Origin: Roseinatronobacter bogoriensis DSM 18756
GTDB lineage: Bacteria > Pseudomonadota > Alphaproteobacteria > Rhodobacterales > Rhodobacteraceae
Direction of reading: 5' to 3'
DNA length: 64,000 nucleotides
Assembly: GCF_004366635.1 (NCBI RefSeq)
Contig: NZ_SORN01000009.1
Span: forward strand, 1 to 64,000
Made by a program: the position numbers and the translations under genes. The notes below the pieces were generated by a model. It did not search any database. It was not told the origin of the DNA and worked only from the letters and a program-made list of their open reading frames with translations. Shown here piece after piece: positions 42,630-52,259 of this stretch; positions within the stretch are counted from its first letter, which is position 1; each line of letters begins with the position of its first letter.

Positions 42630-43328
42630 ATGGCCGCTGACATGCTCTCGACAGTGATCAAGCCGATCCACAAGGAAGGCTACAAATTCATTGGTATCTT
42701 TGCTGCGGTGACAGTCTTGCTGTTCCTGTTATGGCAGCCATTAGGTTGGATAGGCGTCGTGCTGACGGTCTGGTGCTACTATTTCTTTCGTGACCCGGAT
42801 CGCCAGACCCCCATACGCGATGGTTTGCTTGTCAGCCCCGCCGATGGCGTCATCTCATTGATCGAGCCTGCTGTCCCCCCGGCTGAGCTTGAGATGGGGG
42901 AACAGGCATTGACCCGTGTTTCGGTGTTCATGAACGTGTTCAACTGCCATGTGAATCGCGCACCGATTGGGGGCAAGATTGCCAAGATCGCCTACCGACC
43001 CGGCAAGTTCCTCAATGCTTCTCTGGACAAGGCAAGTGCTGATAATGAACGCAATTCACTTGCAATCGAGATGCCCGATGGCCGCAAGATTGCCGTTGTC
43101 CAGATCGCTGGTCTGGTTGCACGGCGCATATTGTGTGAAGTCAAGGAAGGGCAGGCGCTTGCGACAGGTGAAAGATTTGGCATGATCCGGTTTGGCTCTC
43201 GGGTCGACGTCTATCTGCCGGAAGGGGTCGAGCCGATGGTTGCCCTGGGCCAGACAATGATCTCGGCAGAGACGGTCATTGCAGACCTGAGCATCGCAGA
43301 GCCACGCCGCTTGGCCGAGGTCCGCTAG
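42630..43328 (+). CDS. psd: phosphatidylserine decarboxylase proenzyme
   Basis: A 232-residue short-form PSD making phosphatidylethanolamine. An N-terminal membrane helix (FIGIFAAVTVLLFLLWQPLGWIGVVLTVW) precedes FFRDPDRQTP, NCHVNRAPIGG and the self-cleavage/pyruvoyl site in RFGSRVDVYLP (Gly-Ser). It is coupled to pssA, the preceding step of the pathway, 2 nt downstream. Confidence 0.93.
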   Translation: MAADMLSTVIKPIHKEGYKFIGIFAAVTVLLFLLWQPLGWIGVVLTVWCYYFFRDPDRQTPIRDGLLVSPADGVISLIEPAVPPAELEMGEQALTRVSVFMNVFNCHVNRAPIGGKIAKIAYRPGKFLNASLDKASADNERNSLAIEMPDGRKIAVVQIAGLVARRILCEVKEGQALATGERFGMIRFGSRVDVYLPEGVEPMVALGQTMISAETVIADLSIAEPRRLAEVR

Positions 43329-43330
43329 AC

Positions 43331-44062
43331 ATGACGCGAGAGCGTTTGCCCCTTTTGCAGCTTGTGCCCAATCTCGTGACCATTTTGGGAATGTGTGCCG
43401 GGCTGAGTGCCATTCGCTTCACTTTTGACGAAAGATATGAACTGGCCGCAGCACTGATCATATTCGCGGCGGTTATGGATGGGTTTGACGGTATCCTTGC
43501 GCGCAAACTCAACGCGGCAAGCTCCTTCGGGGCAGAGCTGGACAGCTTCGCAGATTTTGTCAGCTTCGGGGTCGCTCCGGGCATATTGGTATTTGGCTAT
43601 GCTCTTGCTGGGCCAATGGCCGGTGTAGGTTGGATTTTCGTTCTGGTCTTTGCGGTCTGTGCCTGCCTCCGGCTTGCCCGGTTCAATATTTCGCGCGCCG
43701 CGCCAGACGGAACGACGCAGCGCCATTTTGTCGGCGTTCCGGCCCCTGCCGGGGCCATGTTGGGGCTTTTGCCGGTCTATCTGGGCTTGTCCGACTTGCT
43801 CGATCCGTCCCAAGCGCCGGTTTTGGTCGCTTTGTATCTGGCAGGAATCGGCTTGCTGATGGTGTCTCGCCTTCCGACCCCATCACTCAAGGCAGTGCGG
43901 ATTGCGCGGGAAAATGCGATCTGGATTCTGATCGGTATGACAGCATTCATCGGGTTTCTGTTTTTACGTACATGGATCACGTTGGTGGTTGCCGATATCG
44001 CCTATCTTGCTGTTCTGGGCTGGCTTGCGTGGCAACGAAAGCGCGGCAAGCAAAGGACCTGA
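43331..44062 (+). CDS. pssA: CDP-diacylglycerol-serine O-phosphatidyltransferase
   Basis: A 243-residue integral membrane enzyme making phosphatidylserine. The CDP-alcohol phosphotransferase motif is MDGFDGILARKLNAASSFGAELDSFADFVSFG. Several membrane helices are visible. With psd it gives the PE branch. Confidence 0.93.
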   Translation: MTRERLPLLQLVPNLVTILGMCAGLSAIRFTFDERYELAAALIIFAAVMDGFDGILARKLNAASSFGAELDSFADFVSFGVAPGILVFGYALAGPMAGVGWIFVLVFAVCACLRLARFNISRAAPDGTTQRHFVGVPAPAGAMLGLLPVYLGLSDLLDPSQAPVLVALYLAGIGLLMVSRLPTPSLKAVRIARENAIWILIGMTAFIGFLFLRTWITLVVADIAYLAVLGWLAWQRKRGKQRT

Positions 44063-44140
44063 TTTTTGTGTCAGCATCGTTGATTTTTGCAGCTTTGTGC
44101 TTGACGCCGGAATACGGATTGCCTAAACGGCCCGTATCGC

Positions 44141-44217
44141 GCGGTTGTAGCTCAGTTGGTTAGAGTACCGGCCTGTCACGCCGGGGGTCGCGGGTTCGAG
44201 CCCCGTCAACCGCGCCA
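44141..44217 (+). tRNA. tRNA-Asp(GTC)
   Basis: Acceptor GCGGTTG pairs with CAACCGC (44207-44213), G73, encoded CCA 44215-44217. D loop AGCTCAGTTGGTTAGAG, anticodon stem-loop CCGGCCTGTCACGCCGG with GTC at 44175-44177, T arm GCGGGTTCGAGCCCCGT. A terminator follows. Length 77. Confidence 0.97.
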
Positions 44218-44223
44218 CTACAA

Positions 44224-44256
44224 AAACCCCCGTCTGATGACGGGGGTTTTGTTTTT
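44224..44256 (+). terminator. rho-independent terminator after tRNA-Asp
   Basis: ACCCCCGTC-TGAT-GACGGGGGT forms a 9-bp stem followed by TTTGTTTTT on the plus strand. Confidence 0.92.
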
Positions 44257-44345
44257 CAGGACAACGACATCATGCGATTGTCCTTTTGCGAAGCCTCTGG
44301 TCGTGACACCCTTGCAAGGGCCGAACAACAAAGATTGAACCTGCC

Positions 44346-45026
44346 ATGAAACGATCTCAGATCAATTCAATCCTGGCTGAAGCAAATGCCTTCTTTCGCA
44401 AACATGGCGTGTCTCTCCCTCCTTTTGCCCATCTCTCGCCAGATGCCTTGAAGGCATATGATCACAGCCTGATTGCCCAACGGCGTTTGGGCTGGGATGT
44501 AACAGATTATGGTATGGCTGATTTTGCCCGCCTTGGGCTGGTCTTGTTCACACTGCGCAATGGCACGATGGAAGACCTGCAAACAGGCCGGGGCATGGTC
44601 TATGCAGAGAAACTGCTAATCAGTCGCCTGTCGCAGATCAGCCCAATGCATCGGCATGTGCTGAAAACCGAAGACATTATCAACCGCGCAGGCGGCACGC
44701 TTGTGTTACAGCTTTTCGCATCGACACCAGATGGCAGCCGTGATCCGCAAGCACCCGTCAGTGTTGTGTGTGACGGGATCGTGCGCAGGGTTCCGGCGGG
44801 CGGCAAACTTAAACTATCCCCGGGTGAGAGTGTCACCCTGCGCCCCGGAGATTGGCACGCTTTCTGGGCCGAAGATGAAGACTGCCTTGTGGGAGAGGTC
44901 AGTACCGTCAATGATGACGAAACCGACAACATCTTCAACCCGGTTCTACCGCGCTTTGCAAGGATCGAAGAAGATGTGAAACCATTTCGCCTTCTGGTCA
45001 GCGATTATCAACATTTTCTTGCCTGA
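44346..45026 (+). CDS. D-lyxose/D-mannose ketol-isomerase-like cupin
   Basis: A 226-residue cupin of the D-lyxose isomerase family: HSLIAQRRLGWDVTDYG, then AEKLLISRLSQISPMHRHVLKTEDIINRAGGTLVLQLF and SPGESVTLRPGDWHAFWAED. The His residues in SPMHRHVLKTED and GDWHAFW are the expected metal ligands, with an acidic partner. Family members interconvert lyxose/xylulose or mannose/fructose. The final codons (YQHFLA) and the stop lie inside the dispersed repeat copy at 45013. No sugar transporter is near. Confidence 0.82.
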   Translation: MKRSQINSILAEANAFFRKHGVSLPPFAHLSPDALKAYDHSLIAQRRLGWDVTDYGMADFARLGLVLFTLRNGTMEDLQTGRGMVYAEKLLISRLSQISPMHRHVLKTEDIINRAGGTLVLQLFASTPDGSRDPQAPVSVVCDGIVRRVPAGGKLKLSPGESVTLRPGDWHAFWAEDEDCLVGEVSTVNDDETDNIFNPVLPRFARIEEDVKPFRLLVSDYQHFLA

Positions 45027-45077
45027 AATACTCGCGGGGGAACCCGGCCATCAGGCCGGGTGGGGGCGGCAGCCCCC
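45013..45077 (+). repeat. dispersed TTTTCTTGC repeat with two hairpins, copy 3
   Basis: ATTTTCTTGC-CTG-AAATACTC plus GCGGGGG (45013-45040), then CCCGGCC-ATCA-GGCCGGG (45043-45060), then GGGGGCGGCAGCCCCC (45062-45077), the same 16-bp hairpin as at 26881-26896. The box contains the stop codon of the isomerase gene, so the repeat reaches into coding sequence. Confidence 0.65.
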
Positions 45078-45150
45078 TGAAGAAAAATCTTGCGAAGCTC
45101 ATTTCAGTCATCGGCTGGACTTTGGCCTGCGCAACGCCACATTTCCCGAT

Positions 45151-46467
45151 ATGCGAAACGACTCCATCATCTCTGCACGTGCTGTCCCACAACGCGCCAT
45201 TGCGCGCAATCTGCGGATGGGCGGCGTTGCAGGTGGCATCCTGGGGTCAACACTTGGGGTTTTGACTGCTGATTTGTTGCGCGGGCGCAGGCCTGATCTT
45301 GCGCAGGCGGCACTGACCCCGGCAAATGCGCTGCGCCTTGCGGGCGGGCTGGGGCATTTGCGGGGCGCTGCTATGAAGCTGGGGCAGATGATGTCCATGG
45401 AGAATGGCTTTGCGCTGCCGCCCGAACTGGCTGCAATTCTGGGCCAGTTGCAGGCAAATGCGCCAGCTATGCCGCCAAAACAGCTTAAATCCGTCCTCAG
45501 TTCCGAATGGGGCCCGGACTGGCACAAGCAGTTTGCGCGTTTTGATGTGCAGCCGATTGCTGCAGCCTCGATCGGGCAGGTGCATCGGGCGCAGTTGCGC
45601 GACGGCAGTGATTTGGCGGTCAAGGTGCAGTTTCCCGGTGTGGCCGAAAGCATAGACAGCGACATTGCCACTTTGGGCAGACTGATGCGCCTGCCCGGTG
45701 TCTTGCCAAAGGGGATGGAGATCGCATCCTTGCTGGAACAAGCCCGCGCCCAGTTGCATGAGGAGGCGGATTACACCCGCGAAGCCGTCGCTCTGGAGGG
45801 TTTCGGGGCATCTATGCAGGGCGATGACGCCTTCATTGTTCCGCGCTTCCACGCGCGTCACAGCACTTCGCGCATTCTGGCGATGGATTTTGTGGAAAGC
45901 ACCCCGATAGAAGCTTTGGCCACCGCGCCTGAGGAGGACCGTAACCTTGCGGTGTCTCGGCTCATAACTCTGGTGCTGCGAGAGATCTTTGATTTTGGGT
46001 TCATGCAGACGGACCCGAATTTTGCCAATTACCGGCTGGCCCCGAATGGGCGCATAGTTTTGCTTGATTTTGGTGCAACGCGTCGGATCGCGCCGGAAGT
46101 CGCCATGCAATACCAAACGCTACTACGGGCTTTTCTGGCGCAGGATCGGCCTGCCATCTGGCAGCAGATGCTCTCGTTGGGTTATTTTTCCCCCGACCAA
46201 CCCGAAGCGCGGCAGGCGCTGATTGTTGATCTGGCCATTCAGGCCAGCGCACCCTTGCGGCAGGATACACCTTATGATTTCGCGCGCAGCACCCTGATAG
46301 AGGATCTGGCGCTGGCCGGCGCCGAACTGGGTGCCGAGCGAGAGTTCTGGCATGTTCCGCCAGCAGACCTGTTGTTCATGCATCGCAAGATTGGCGGCAT
46401 GTTTCTTCTTGCCCAGCGTTTGCGGGCGAATGTGGCGCTGCGCCCCTTGCTGGAGGGTTGGGCCTGA
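45151..46467 (+). CDS. ABC1/UbiB-family atypical kinase
   Basis: A 438-residue UbiB/ADCK-like protein. KxGQ motif in AMKLGQMMS, the atypical Ala-rich loop AAASIGQVHRA, catalytic-loop region FMQTDPNFANY and DFG-like LLDFGATR. Related proteins support ubiquinone synthesis, but this is the shorter soluble type without a clear C-terminal membrane pair, like plastid/archaeal ABC1K forms. ATG 45151 is preferred to 45019, which lies in the repeat. Confidence 0.85.
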   Translation: MRNDSIISARAVPQRAIARNLRMGGVAGGILGSTLGVLTADLLRGRRPDLAQAALTPANALRLAGGLGHLRGAAMKLGQMMSMENGFALPPELAAILGQLQANAPAMPPKQLKSVLSSEWGPDWHKQFARFDVQPIAAASIGQVHRAQLRDGSDLAVKVQFPGVAESIDSDIATLGRLMRLPGVLPKGMEIASLLEQARAQLHEEADYTREAVALEGFGASMQGDDAFIVPRFHARHSTSRILAMDFVESTPIEALATAPEEDRNLAVSRLITLVLREIFDFGFMQTDPNFANYRLAPNGRIVLLDFGATRRIAPEVAMQYQTLLRAFLAQDRPAIWQQMLSLGYFSPDQPEARQALIVDLAIQASAPLRQDTPYDFARSTLIEDLALAGAELGAEREFWHVPPADLLFMHRKIGGMFLLAQRLRANVALRPLLEGWA

Positions 46468-46469
46468 GA

Positions 46470-46495
46470 ACACCGGGCATTTGTTTGCCCGGTGT
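46470..46495. terminator. stem-loop between convergent UbiB-like and RND genes
   Basis: ACACCGGGCA and TGCCCGGTGT form a 10-bp stem with a 6-nt loop in a 45-bp convergent gap. No T-run follows in either direction, so terminator activity is a guess. Confidence 0.5.
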
Positions 46496-46512
46496 CAGCG
46501 CGATCTGATCCG

Positions 46513-49500
46513 CTATTCAGCAGCCTTGAGCGGGGTTTCAGGCGGTAGCGGGTCACCCAGTTGCAGGGGCAACTGCTTCTCCTGGGGTTCCGGGGGCGAA
46601 TCCCAGATCAGCTCTGCCCCACGTATCGTGCGCAGCTTGCGTTCCAATGCGTGGTCCCGACGCGCGATTGAATCTTGCGCAGAGAATATTCGCACCAGTC
46701 CGAAAGCCCCGCGATACGCCCCTTTTTCGACCCAGACGCGGAGTGCCAGTAGCGCGGGCGTCAGCAATAGCGTCAGCACTGTCGCCACACCCAGGCCGAA
46801 GACAACGGCCGTGGCCAGCTGCTTCCACCACAGCGCGGTCGGGTTGTCGATGGAATAACCACCATTGGCAAAGTCTATGGACAGCCCCAGCATCATTGGC
46901 GTCAGCCCCGCCATGGTTGTCGTGGTGGTCATCAGAACCGGGCGAATGCGCGCCTCGACCGTGCGGATGATCGCTTCGATCCTAGGCATGATCTTGGCAT
47001 AATTCTGGTAGGTGTCGATCAGGACAATGTTGTTGTTCACCACAATCCCGGCCAGCGCCACGATGCCCGTCCCGGTCATGATGACAGAGAATGTCTGGTC
47101 CATGACCAGCATCCCGATCAGCACCCCGGCAGAAGACAATACAACGGCTAGTAGGACCAGTACCGAGTTGTAGAAGCTGTTGAACTGCGTCAGCAGGATC
47201 ACGAACATCAGCCCAAGGGCCGCGCTGAAGGCGACTGTCAGGAATTGCGTGCTTTCTTCCTGATCCTGTTGTTCACCCGTCCATTCCCATCCGATCGAGT
47301 CAGGAAGCGGGTTTTCGCTTTCCAGCCAGGTGGTCAGTGTCTCAATCCGCTCTGTGGCTGTGATTGGCACCTGCCGCCAGCCATTGCGCTCTATCTCGGC
47401 AAGGGTCTCGCGCACGCGCTGATATTCGGCAGTGCCCGTTTCATGTTCGCGGGGGACGATCTCTGTGCGTGTCAGCACGCGTATTGTCTGGCCGTCACGA
47501 TCCGCGATCCGCACAAGCCCGGAACGGACATCTGCCAGCACGTCGTAATAACGTTGCTGGTTTACCCGATCGATCTGACCGCGCGAGGCGACAGTCTCGC
47601 TGGTGATGAAGTTCGACAGCGGAACCAGCCCGAAATTGGTCTGCACACGCAATGTGTCCAGCGTTGAGAGAAGGCGGTCCCCTTCAGGCAGGCGCACACG
47701 AATATCAATTTCCTCTTCCGAGGTGTCGACCCGCATCGTGTCCAGCAACAAGCCGCGCGTTACCAGTTGTACCATGCCGCCAATGGTTGCCACATCTGCA
47801 CCGAAACGGCCTGCCATTTCTGTATCGACATTGATCTGCCAATCAATGCCCGGCACGGGGCGCGAATCTTCCAGATCAAACAGACCGGGTGTTTCGGCAA
47901 AGCGGTCGCGCACAATCTCGACAGCCGTTTCAAGTTCGGCAAAGTTGTCGCCGGTCAGGCGCAGATGCACAGGCTTGGCCCCGGCCGGGCCGCCAGACGC
48001 GATCAGGAATTCGGTATATATCCCCGGAAGCTGTGCAAACTGGCTTTCAAGCCGGTCAAGAATGGCCTGTCCTGTCAGATGTGGTTGTCCCTGACGGTCG
48101 CGCCAATGTGCCAGCTCGAACTGAATCTGGCCTATTGCATCGCGGGGCGGGCCTTGGCCTGCGGTATTAGTATTCAGGCCGCCATCGCCCGCAAAGGCAA
48201 AAACAGACGAGATTCCATCCTCTGCAAGGGCGATCTCTTCGACCTGCCGCACCAGATTGTCTTTCTGTGTCAGCGAAAGATTGCCGCGCGCGCGCACAAA
48301 GATAATGCCCTGCTCTGGCTCTGTCTCGACAAAGAATTCTACCCCGCGGTTGTTTTCGCCGTAGTACTGAAACACACCCATGACAAAGGCGGCGACAGCC
48401 ACAATCAGAACGACCGGCATGATCGGGTTCCCGACAAAGAGTTTGGCAACATAGCCAGCCGGGGAATAGTGGCGTTCGGCCCTTATCTTCTTGGGTTTTT
48501 TCTGTGGTGTTATGGCTGCGAAACTGGTGGAAATGCACATTGCAGACAGCGCCATCAACACTGCCCCCGGCAACATCTGTCCAAGTGATTGTGCCGCTTG
48601 GGTGCCCCCTGTCAGCAGGCCGGGGTTCAACAGCATCAACCCGCCCAGAAGCAGACCAGCAACAGACGCCGCTGCCAGTGTCAGGCGGATAGCGAATGGC
48701 AGCTTGCGCAGGGCCTCTGTGACATAGCTCAGTTTACGCGCGATGCGCCCTGTGATTCCGCCCAGCACCGGCAGGAAGATCAGTGCGACAACAAGCGAAG
48801 CCGTCAGAACGAAGATCAGCGTGACAGGCAGCAGCCCCATGAATTCGCCCGCGACACCAGGCCAGAACAGCATAGGCAGAAAGGCACAAAGCGTCGTTGC
48901 TGTGGAAGCGATGACGGGCCAGAACATGCGCTTGGCGGCCTTGACATAGGCTTCCATCGGGCCGTCCCCTTCGGCCAGCCGCTTGTCGGCATATTCCGTG
49001 ACCACGACCGCGCCATCTACCAGCACACCCACCGCCAGAATAAGCCCGAACATCACGATATTCGACACCGCGACATCCATCAGTCCCAGCAAGATGAAAC
49101 ACAGCAGGAAGGATGTCGGGATCGCCAAACCGACCAGCAGCGCAGAGCGCGCGCCAAGCGCGGCCAGCACCACGATCATCACCAGCGCGATAGCGGTCAT
49201 GACCGAGCCTTCGAGCTGGGTCACCATCTCACCGGTCTGGATCGAGGTATCCAGCGCCGGGGTGATACGGATAGCGGCCTGCAATTCTTCCGGCCAGGAT
49301 GCGCGCTCTGCCTCGATCGCTTCGCGCACCTGAGCAGTGGAATCGATGGCGTTAAAGCCCTTGCGCTTGACCACCTGAATGGCAAGGTTCGTCTCTCCGT
49401 TGAAGCGGGCAGTCCCTTCGCGGTCGGCAAATGTCTGTCTGATCTCTGCCAGATCGCCCAAGGTCACGACGGAATCGCCATTCACCTTGATCGGCAGGCG

Positions 49501-50220
49501 GTAAATATCTTCAGGACTGTTGAAGCTGGAAGGGACAGTGACAGAAAAAGCGCCAAGGTCGGTTTCAACCTCGCCCGCGGCGACCAGTTGATTGTTCTGC
49601 GTTACAACGCGGATCAATTCACCTGCCGTCACATTATAGGCTTCCAGACGCAGCGGGTCGATCAGCACTTCGACCATCTCGTCGCGCGACCCGGCGATTT
49701 CCGCCTCAAGAACCGAATCCAGCCCCTCTATGCGCGATTGCAGATCGCGGGTGGCGCGCAGAAGCGTGCGTTCTGAAACATCGCCAGAAACAGCCACAAT
49801 GATGATCGGGAACTGCGAGAAGTTGATCTCGGATATGGTGTAATTCTGCGCCCCTTCAGGAAATTTGCCTTCCGCTCGGCCCATCGCATCGCGGATATCG
49901 GCCATGGTGGCGGTTTTGTCCCAGCCGAATTCAAACTCCAGCACGGCTGCGGCAAACCCGTCCGCCGAGAAAGCGCTGAGGGTTTTCAGCCCGTCAAGGT
50001 CGGACAATTCCGATTCCATCGGCTTGACCAGCATCGTTTCGCCATCGACCGCCGAAATGCCGGGAAAGGGAACAGTGATGATGACCGCGGGAACCTCGAT
50101 ATCGGGTTCACCCTCTTTTGGAAGCGAGATATAGGCAGCCGTTCCTGCCACCAGCACCATCACCAGCAGCGCCAGCACCATGCGCGCGTGGTTGGCGGCC
50201 CATGTGACGATTCCGATCAT
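46513..50220 (-). CDS. RND-family efflux permease with extra membrane segments
   Basis: A 1235-residue inner membrane pump of the HAE1/AcrB group, about 190 residues longer than AcrB. RND hallmarks: GISAVDGETMLVKPME, TM4 GLILAVGVLVDGAVVVTEYADKRL (D402-G403 where AcrB has Asp-Asp), TM10-11 GIVALAGIVVNNNIVLIDTY. Between the first and second TM blocks (residues ~509-570) two extra hydrophobic stretches appear, and a ~65-residue charged tail follows the last helix. It overlaps the adaptor gene by 4 nt. No outer membrane TolC-type gene is adjacent. Substrate unknown. Confidence 0.9.
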   Translation of the reverse strand: MIGIVTWAANHARMVLALLVMVLVAGTAAYISLPKEGEPDIEVPAVIITVPFPGISAVDGETMLVKPMESELSDLDGLKTLSAFSADGFAAAVLEFEFGWDKTATMADIRDAMGRAEGKFPEGAQNYTISEINFSQFPIIIVAVSGDVSERTLLRATRDLQSRIEGLDSVLEAEIAGSRDEMVEVLIDPLRLEAYNVTAGELIRVVTQNNQLVAAGEVETDLGAFSVTVPSSFNSPEDIYRLPIKVNGDSVVTLGDLAEIRQTFADREGTARFNGETNLAIQVVKRKGFNAIDSTAQVREAIEAERASWPEELQAAIRITPALDTSIQTGEMVTQLEGSVMTAIALVMIVVLAALGARSALLVGLAIPTSFLLCFILLGLMDVAVSNIVMFGLILAVGVLVDGAVVVTEYADKRLAEGDGPMEAYVKAAKRMFWPVIASTATTLCAFLPMLFWPGVAGEFMGLLPVTLIFVLTASLVVALIFLPVLGGITGRIARKLSYVTEALRKLPFAIRLTLAAASVAGLLLGGLMLLNPGLLTGGTQAAQSLGQMLPGAVLMALSAMCISTSFAAITPQKKPKKIRAERHYSPAGYVAKLFVGNPIMPVVLIVAVAAFVMGVFQYYGENNRGVEFFVETEPEQGIIFVRARGNLSLTQKDNLVRQVEEIALAEDGISSVFAFAGDGGLNTNTAGQGPPRDAIGQIQFELAHWRDRQGQPHLTGQAILDRLESQFAQLPGIYTEFLIASGGPAGAKPVHLRLTGDNFAELETAVEIVRDRFAETPGLFDLEDSRPVPGIDWQINVDTEMAGRFGADVATIGGMVQLVTRGLLLDTMRVDTSEEEIDIRVRLPEGDRLLSTLDTLRVQTNFGLVPLSNFITSETVASRGQIDRVNQQRYYDVLADVRSGLVRIADRDGQTIRVLTRTEIVPREHETGTAEYQRVRETLAEIERNGWRQVPITATERIETLTTWLESENPLPDSIGWEWTGEQQDQEESTQFLTVAFSAALGLMFVILLTQFNSFYNSVLVLLAVVLSSAGVLIGMLVMDQTFSVIMTGTGIVALAGIVVNNNIVLIDTYQNYAKIMPRIEAIIRTVEARIRPVLMTTTTTMAGLTPMMLGLSIDFANGGYSIDNPTALWWKQLATAVVFGLGVATVLTLLLTPALLALRVWVEKGAYRGAFGLVRIFSAQDSIARRDHALERKLRTIRGAELIWDSPPEPQEKQLPLQLGDPLPPETPLKAAE

Positions 50221-51317
50221 TGCGGCGCCTGTGCGTTATCATCCCATGTCACATGCACCCGTGCCCCTTCGCGGGTGAATTCCTGACCGACGGTGATTGC
50301 GCCAATTTCGTCCGGCAGCCCAGCCAGCCAGATGCCATCGCTACTGTCCCGCAAAATCTGGGCGGGGGCGAAGCTGACCAGCCCATCGTCATCTACCAGA
50401 CGCAACCCCAATTCGCCTGCATCATTCAGTGTCAGGGCGGAACTTGGCAAAAGGTGACCAGTTTGTTCCTGAGCCTGAATAATGATGTCGGCGCTTTGTC
50501 CGTCACGTATGCTGCCCTCAGGGTTGGGGATCGTGACATCCACCCGGAAAGTGCGCGTTTGCGCATCGGCGGAGCGCGCAATAAAGCTGACAGTGCCCAT
50601 AACCTCGCGACCAGAGGCCAGCCGTGCGGCGGCTGGTGCGCCCGTTTCCAGCAGGTCAACCTGCGCTTCTGTTGCAAAGCCGACCAGCTTGATCGGGTCC
50701 ATCTGGATCAGTGTTGCGCATAAAGCGCCGGGTTGCAGCAGGCTGCCCAGCTCTGCCGTGTCGGTTTCCAACAACCCGTCAAAGGGCGCGTGCATGACAA
50801 GCCTTGCCATTTCCTCCACGGCGCGATCGACGCCGGCTTGTGCCGCTTGCAGGGCAGCGCGGGCATTGGCCAGCCTTACGTCGGTTGAAAACCCGCTTTC
50901 CGACAGGCCGGATGCTGCGCGGAAATTGATTTCAGCCTCAGCCAAGCGCGCCTGCGCTTCATCCAGTGCTGCCTTGCGCACGCCGGGTGCGACTTCACAC
51001 AGTCTGTCGCCTGCCTTTACGCTTGCGCCACGACGCAACGGGTCTGATGTGACCAGACCCGAGGTTTCGGAGCGAATCTCGACCTGACGCTGCGCTTCGG
51101 TCCTGCCCCGCAGGACAACGGTGCTGGCGACTGGCTGGGCGATAGAACGCTGCGCAAGAACACGCACACGCGTTGCTTCTTGCGCGTCGGTATCAGTGTG
51201 CTCCTGAACCTCATCACCAAGGACACCGGCGAATCCCAGAAGGGCTTCGCGTTCCATGATGGAAAGATACAGCACGATGGTTACGAAAAGCGCTGTAACC
51301 AGTGGAAAAACGCGCAT
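50217..51317 (-). CDS. RND efflux periplasmic adaptor (membrane fusion protein)
   Basis: A 366-residue adaptor: N-terminal anchor (PLVTALFVTIVLYLSI), lipoyl-type half (TVVLRGRTEAQRQVEIRSETSGLV), a short helical hairpin (ALDEAQARLAEAEINFRAASGL... ANARAALQAAQAGVDRAVEEM), and beta-barrel (APFDGLL, FRVDVTIPNPEGSIRDGQSADI). It bridges the permease and an outer membrane channel. First gene of a two-gene operon. Confidence 0.9.
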   Translation of the reverse strand: MRVFPLVTALFVTIVLYLSIMEREALLGFAGVLGDEVQEHTDTDAQEATRVRVLAQRSIAQPVASTVVLRGRTEAQRQVEIRSETSGLVTSDPLRRGASVKAGDRLCEVAPGVRKAALDEAQARLAEAEINFRAASGLSESGFSTDVRLANARAALQAAQAGVDRAVEEMARLVMHAPFDGLLETDTAELGSLLQPGALCATLIQMDPIKLVGFATEAQVDLLETGAPAAARLASGREVMGTVSFIARSADAQTRTFRVDVTIPNPEGSIRDGQSADIIIQAQEQTGHLLPSSALTLNDAGELGLRLVDDDGLVSFAPAQILRDSSDGIWLAGLPDEIGAITVGQEFTREGARVHVTWDDNAQAPQ

Positions 51318-51538
51318 GTTGGCGACTCCGGTGGGCTTTTGGGTGAAAGTAACTTATCTACGCTAAACTGACCAGTTCAGATTAATTTCGCAGTTGCAGA
51401 AAAATACGTGGTCATATGTGCCGTTTCCCCACGGTTTTTACAAGGTCCTGACAGGCTGAGGCGATTCTATGCTTGCAGGGCTTGGCAATAAGCGGTGCTT
51501 CGCGGTATGAGAGGCGTAGTTTTTGGCAGAGGTGGCGC

Positions 51539-52189
51539 GTGAGCAATCCCGACAGTTTTCTAAACGAGGTGACAGAAGAACTGCGCCGCGACCGAATGAT
51601 GGGCTATCTGCGCAAGTATGGCTGGATAGCTATTCTTGCGGTTCTGCTTATCGTCGGCGGCACAGGCTGGAACGAGTGGCGCAAGGCCACAGAACGGGCC
51701 AATGCCGAAGCCTTTGGCGATGCCGTATTGGCAGCGCTTGAGAATAATGACCCGTCAGCGCGCGTCAACGCACTTGCGCAGATTGAGACAACAGGCGCGC
51801 AGGCGGGTATGATCCAGTTGCTCAGTGCCGGTGAATTGATCGAGACAGATCGCGCAGCCGCTCTTGCGGCGCTGTCGGCGGCTTCGGAAGATACGGCGCT
51901 TCCAGACGCATACCGTCAGCTTGCAGCACTCAAATGGGTCATAGCAGGCGGCACTGACATTCCGATAGCAGAGCGTGAAATGATTTTGGCGGGCCTGACG
52001 CAGCCGGGTCAGCCACTGCGCCCGATGGCGCTGGAGCAAACGGCGCTTTTGCAACTTGAGCAGGGAAATCCTGAAACAGCCATTGAAATCATGACTGACT
52101 TGTTGTCTCAATCAGATGTATCTGACACGTTGCGTCGCCGGGTGACGCAGCTTGTGGTCGCGTTGGGCGGCGAAGTTGCGCCTCGCTGA
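51539..52189 (+). CDS. YfgM-like tetratricopeptide membrane protein
   Basis: A 216-residue protein. Cytoplasmic N-terminus FLNEVTEELRRDRMMGYLRKYG, one membrane helix WIAILAVLLIVGGTGW, and a periplasmic TPR_21 region of helical repeats. GTG 51539 (MSNPDSFLNEV) is the family-consistent start. Position before bamB and der matches yfgM-bamB-der in other proteobacteria, where YfgM is a SecYEG-linked chaperone partner. Confidence 0.85.
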   Translation: MSNPDSFLNEVTEELRRDRMMGYLRKYGWIAILAVLLIVGGTGWNEWRKATERANAEAFGDAVLAALENNDPSARVNALAQIETTGAQAGMIQLLSAGELIETDRAAALAALSAASEDTALPDAYRQLAALKWVIAGGTDIPIAEREMILAGLTQPGQPLRPMALEQTALLQLEQGNPETAIEIMTDLLSQSDVSDTLRRRVTQLVVALGGEVAPR

Positions 52190-52259
52190 GGTGCTTCCCG
52201 CCAGTATGATGTATAGTCTAACAAATCCCGAATGTTGCGGGCTGGAGCGATAGGAGCAA

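Noticed and set aside
48589..49776. 395-codon open frame opposite the RND permease
   Set aside because: Antisense to a well-conserved pump; Gln/Arg/His-rich sequence without a domain.
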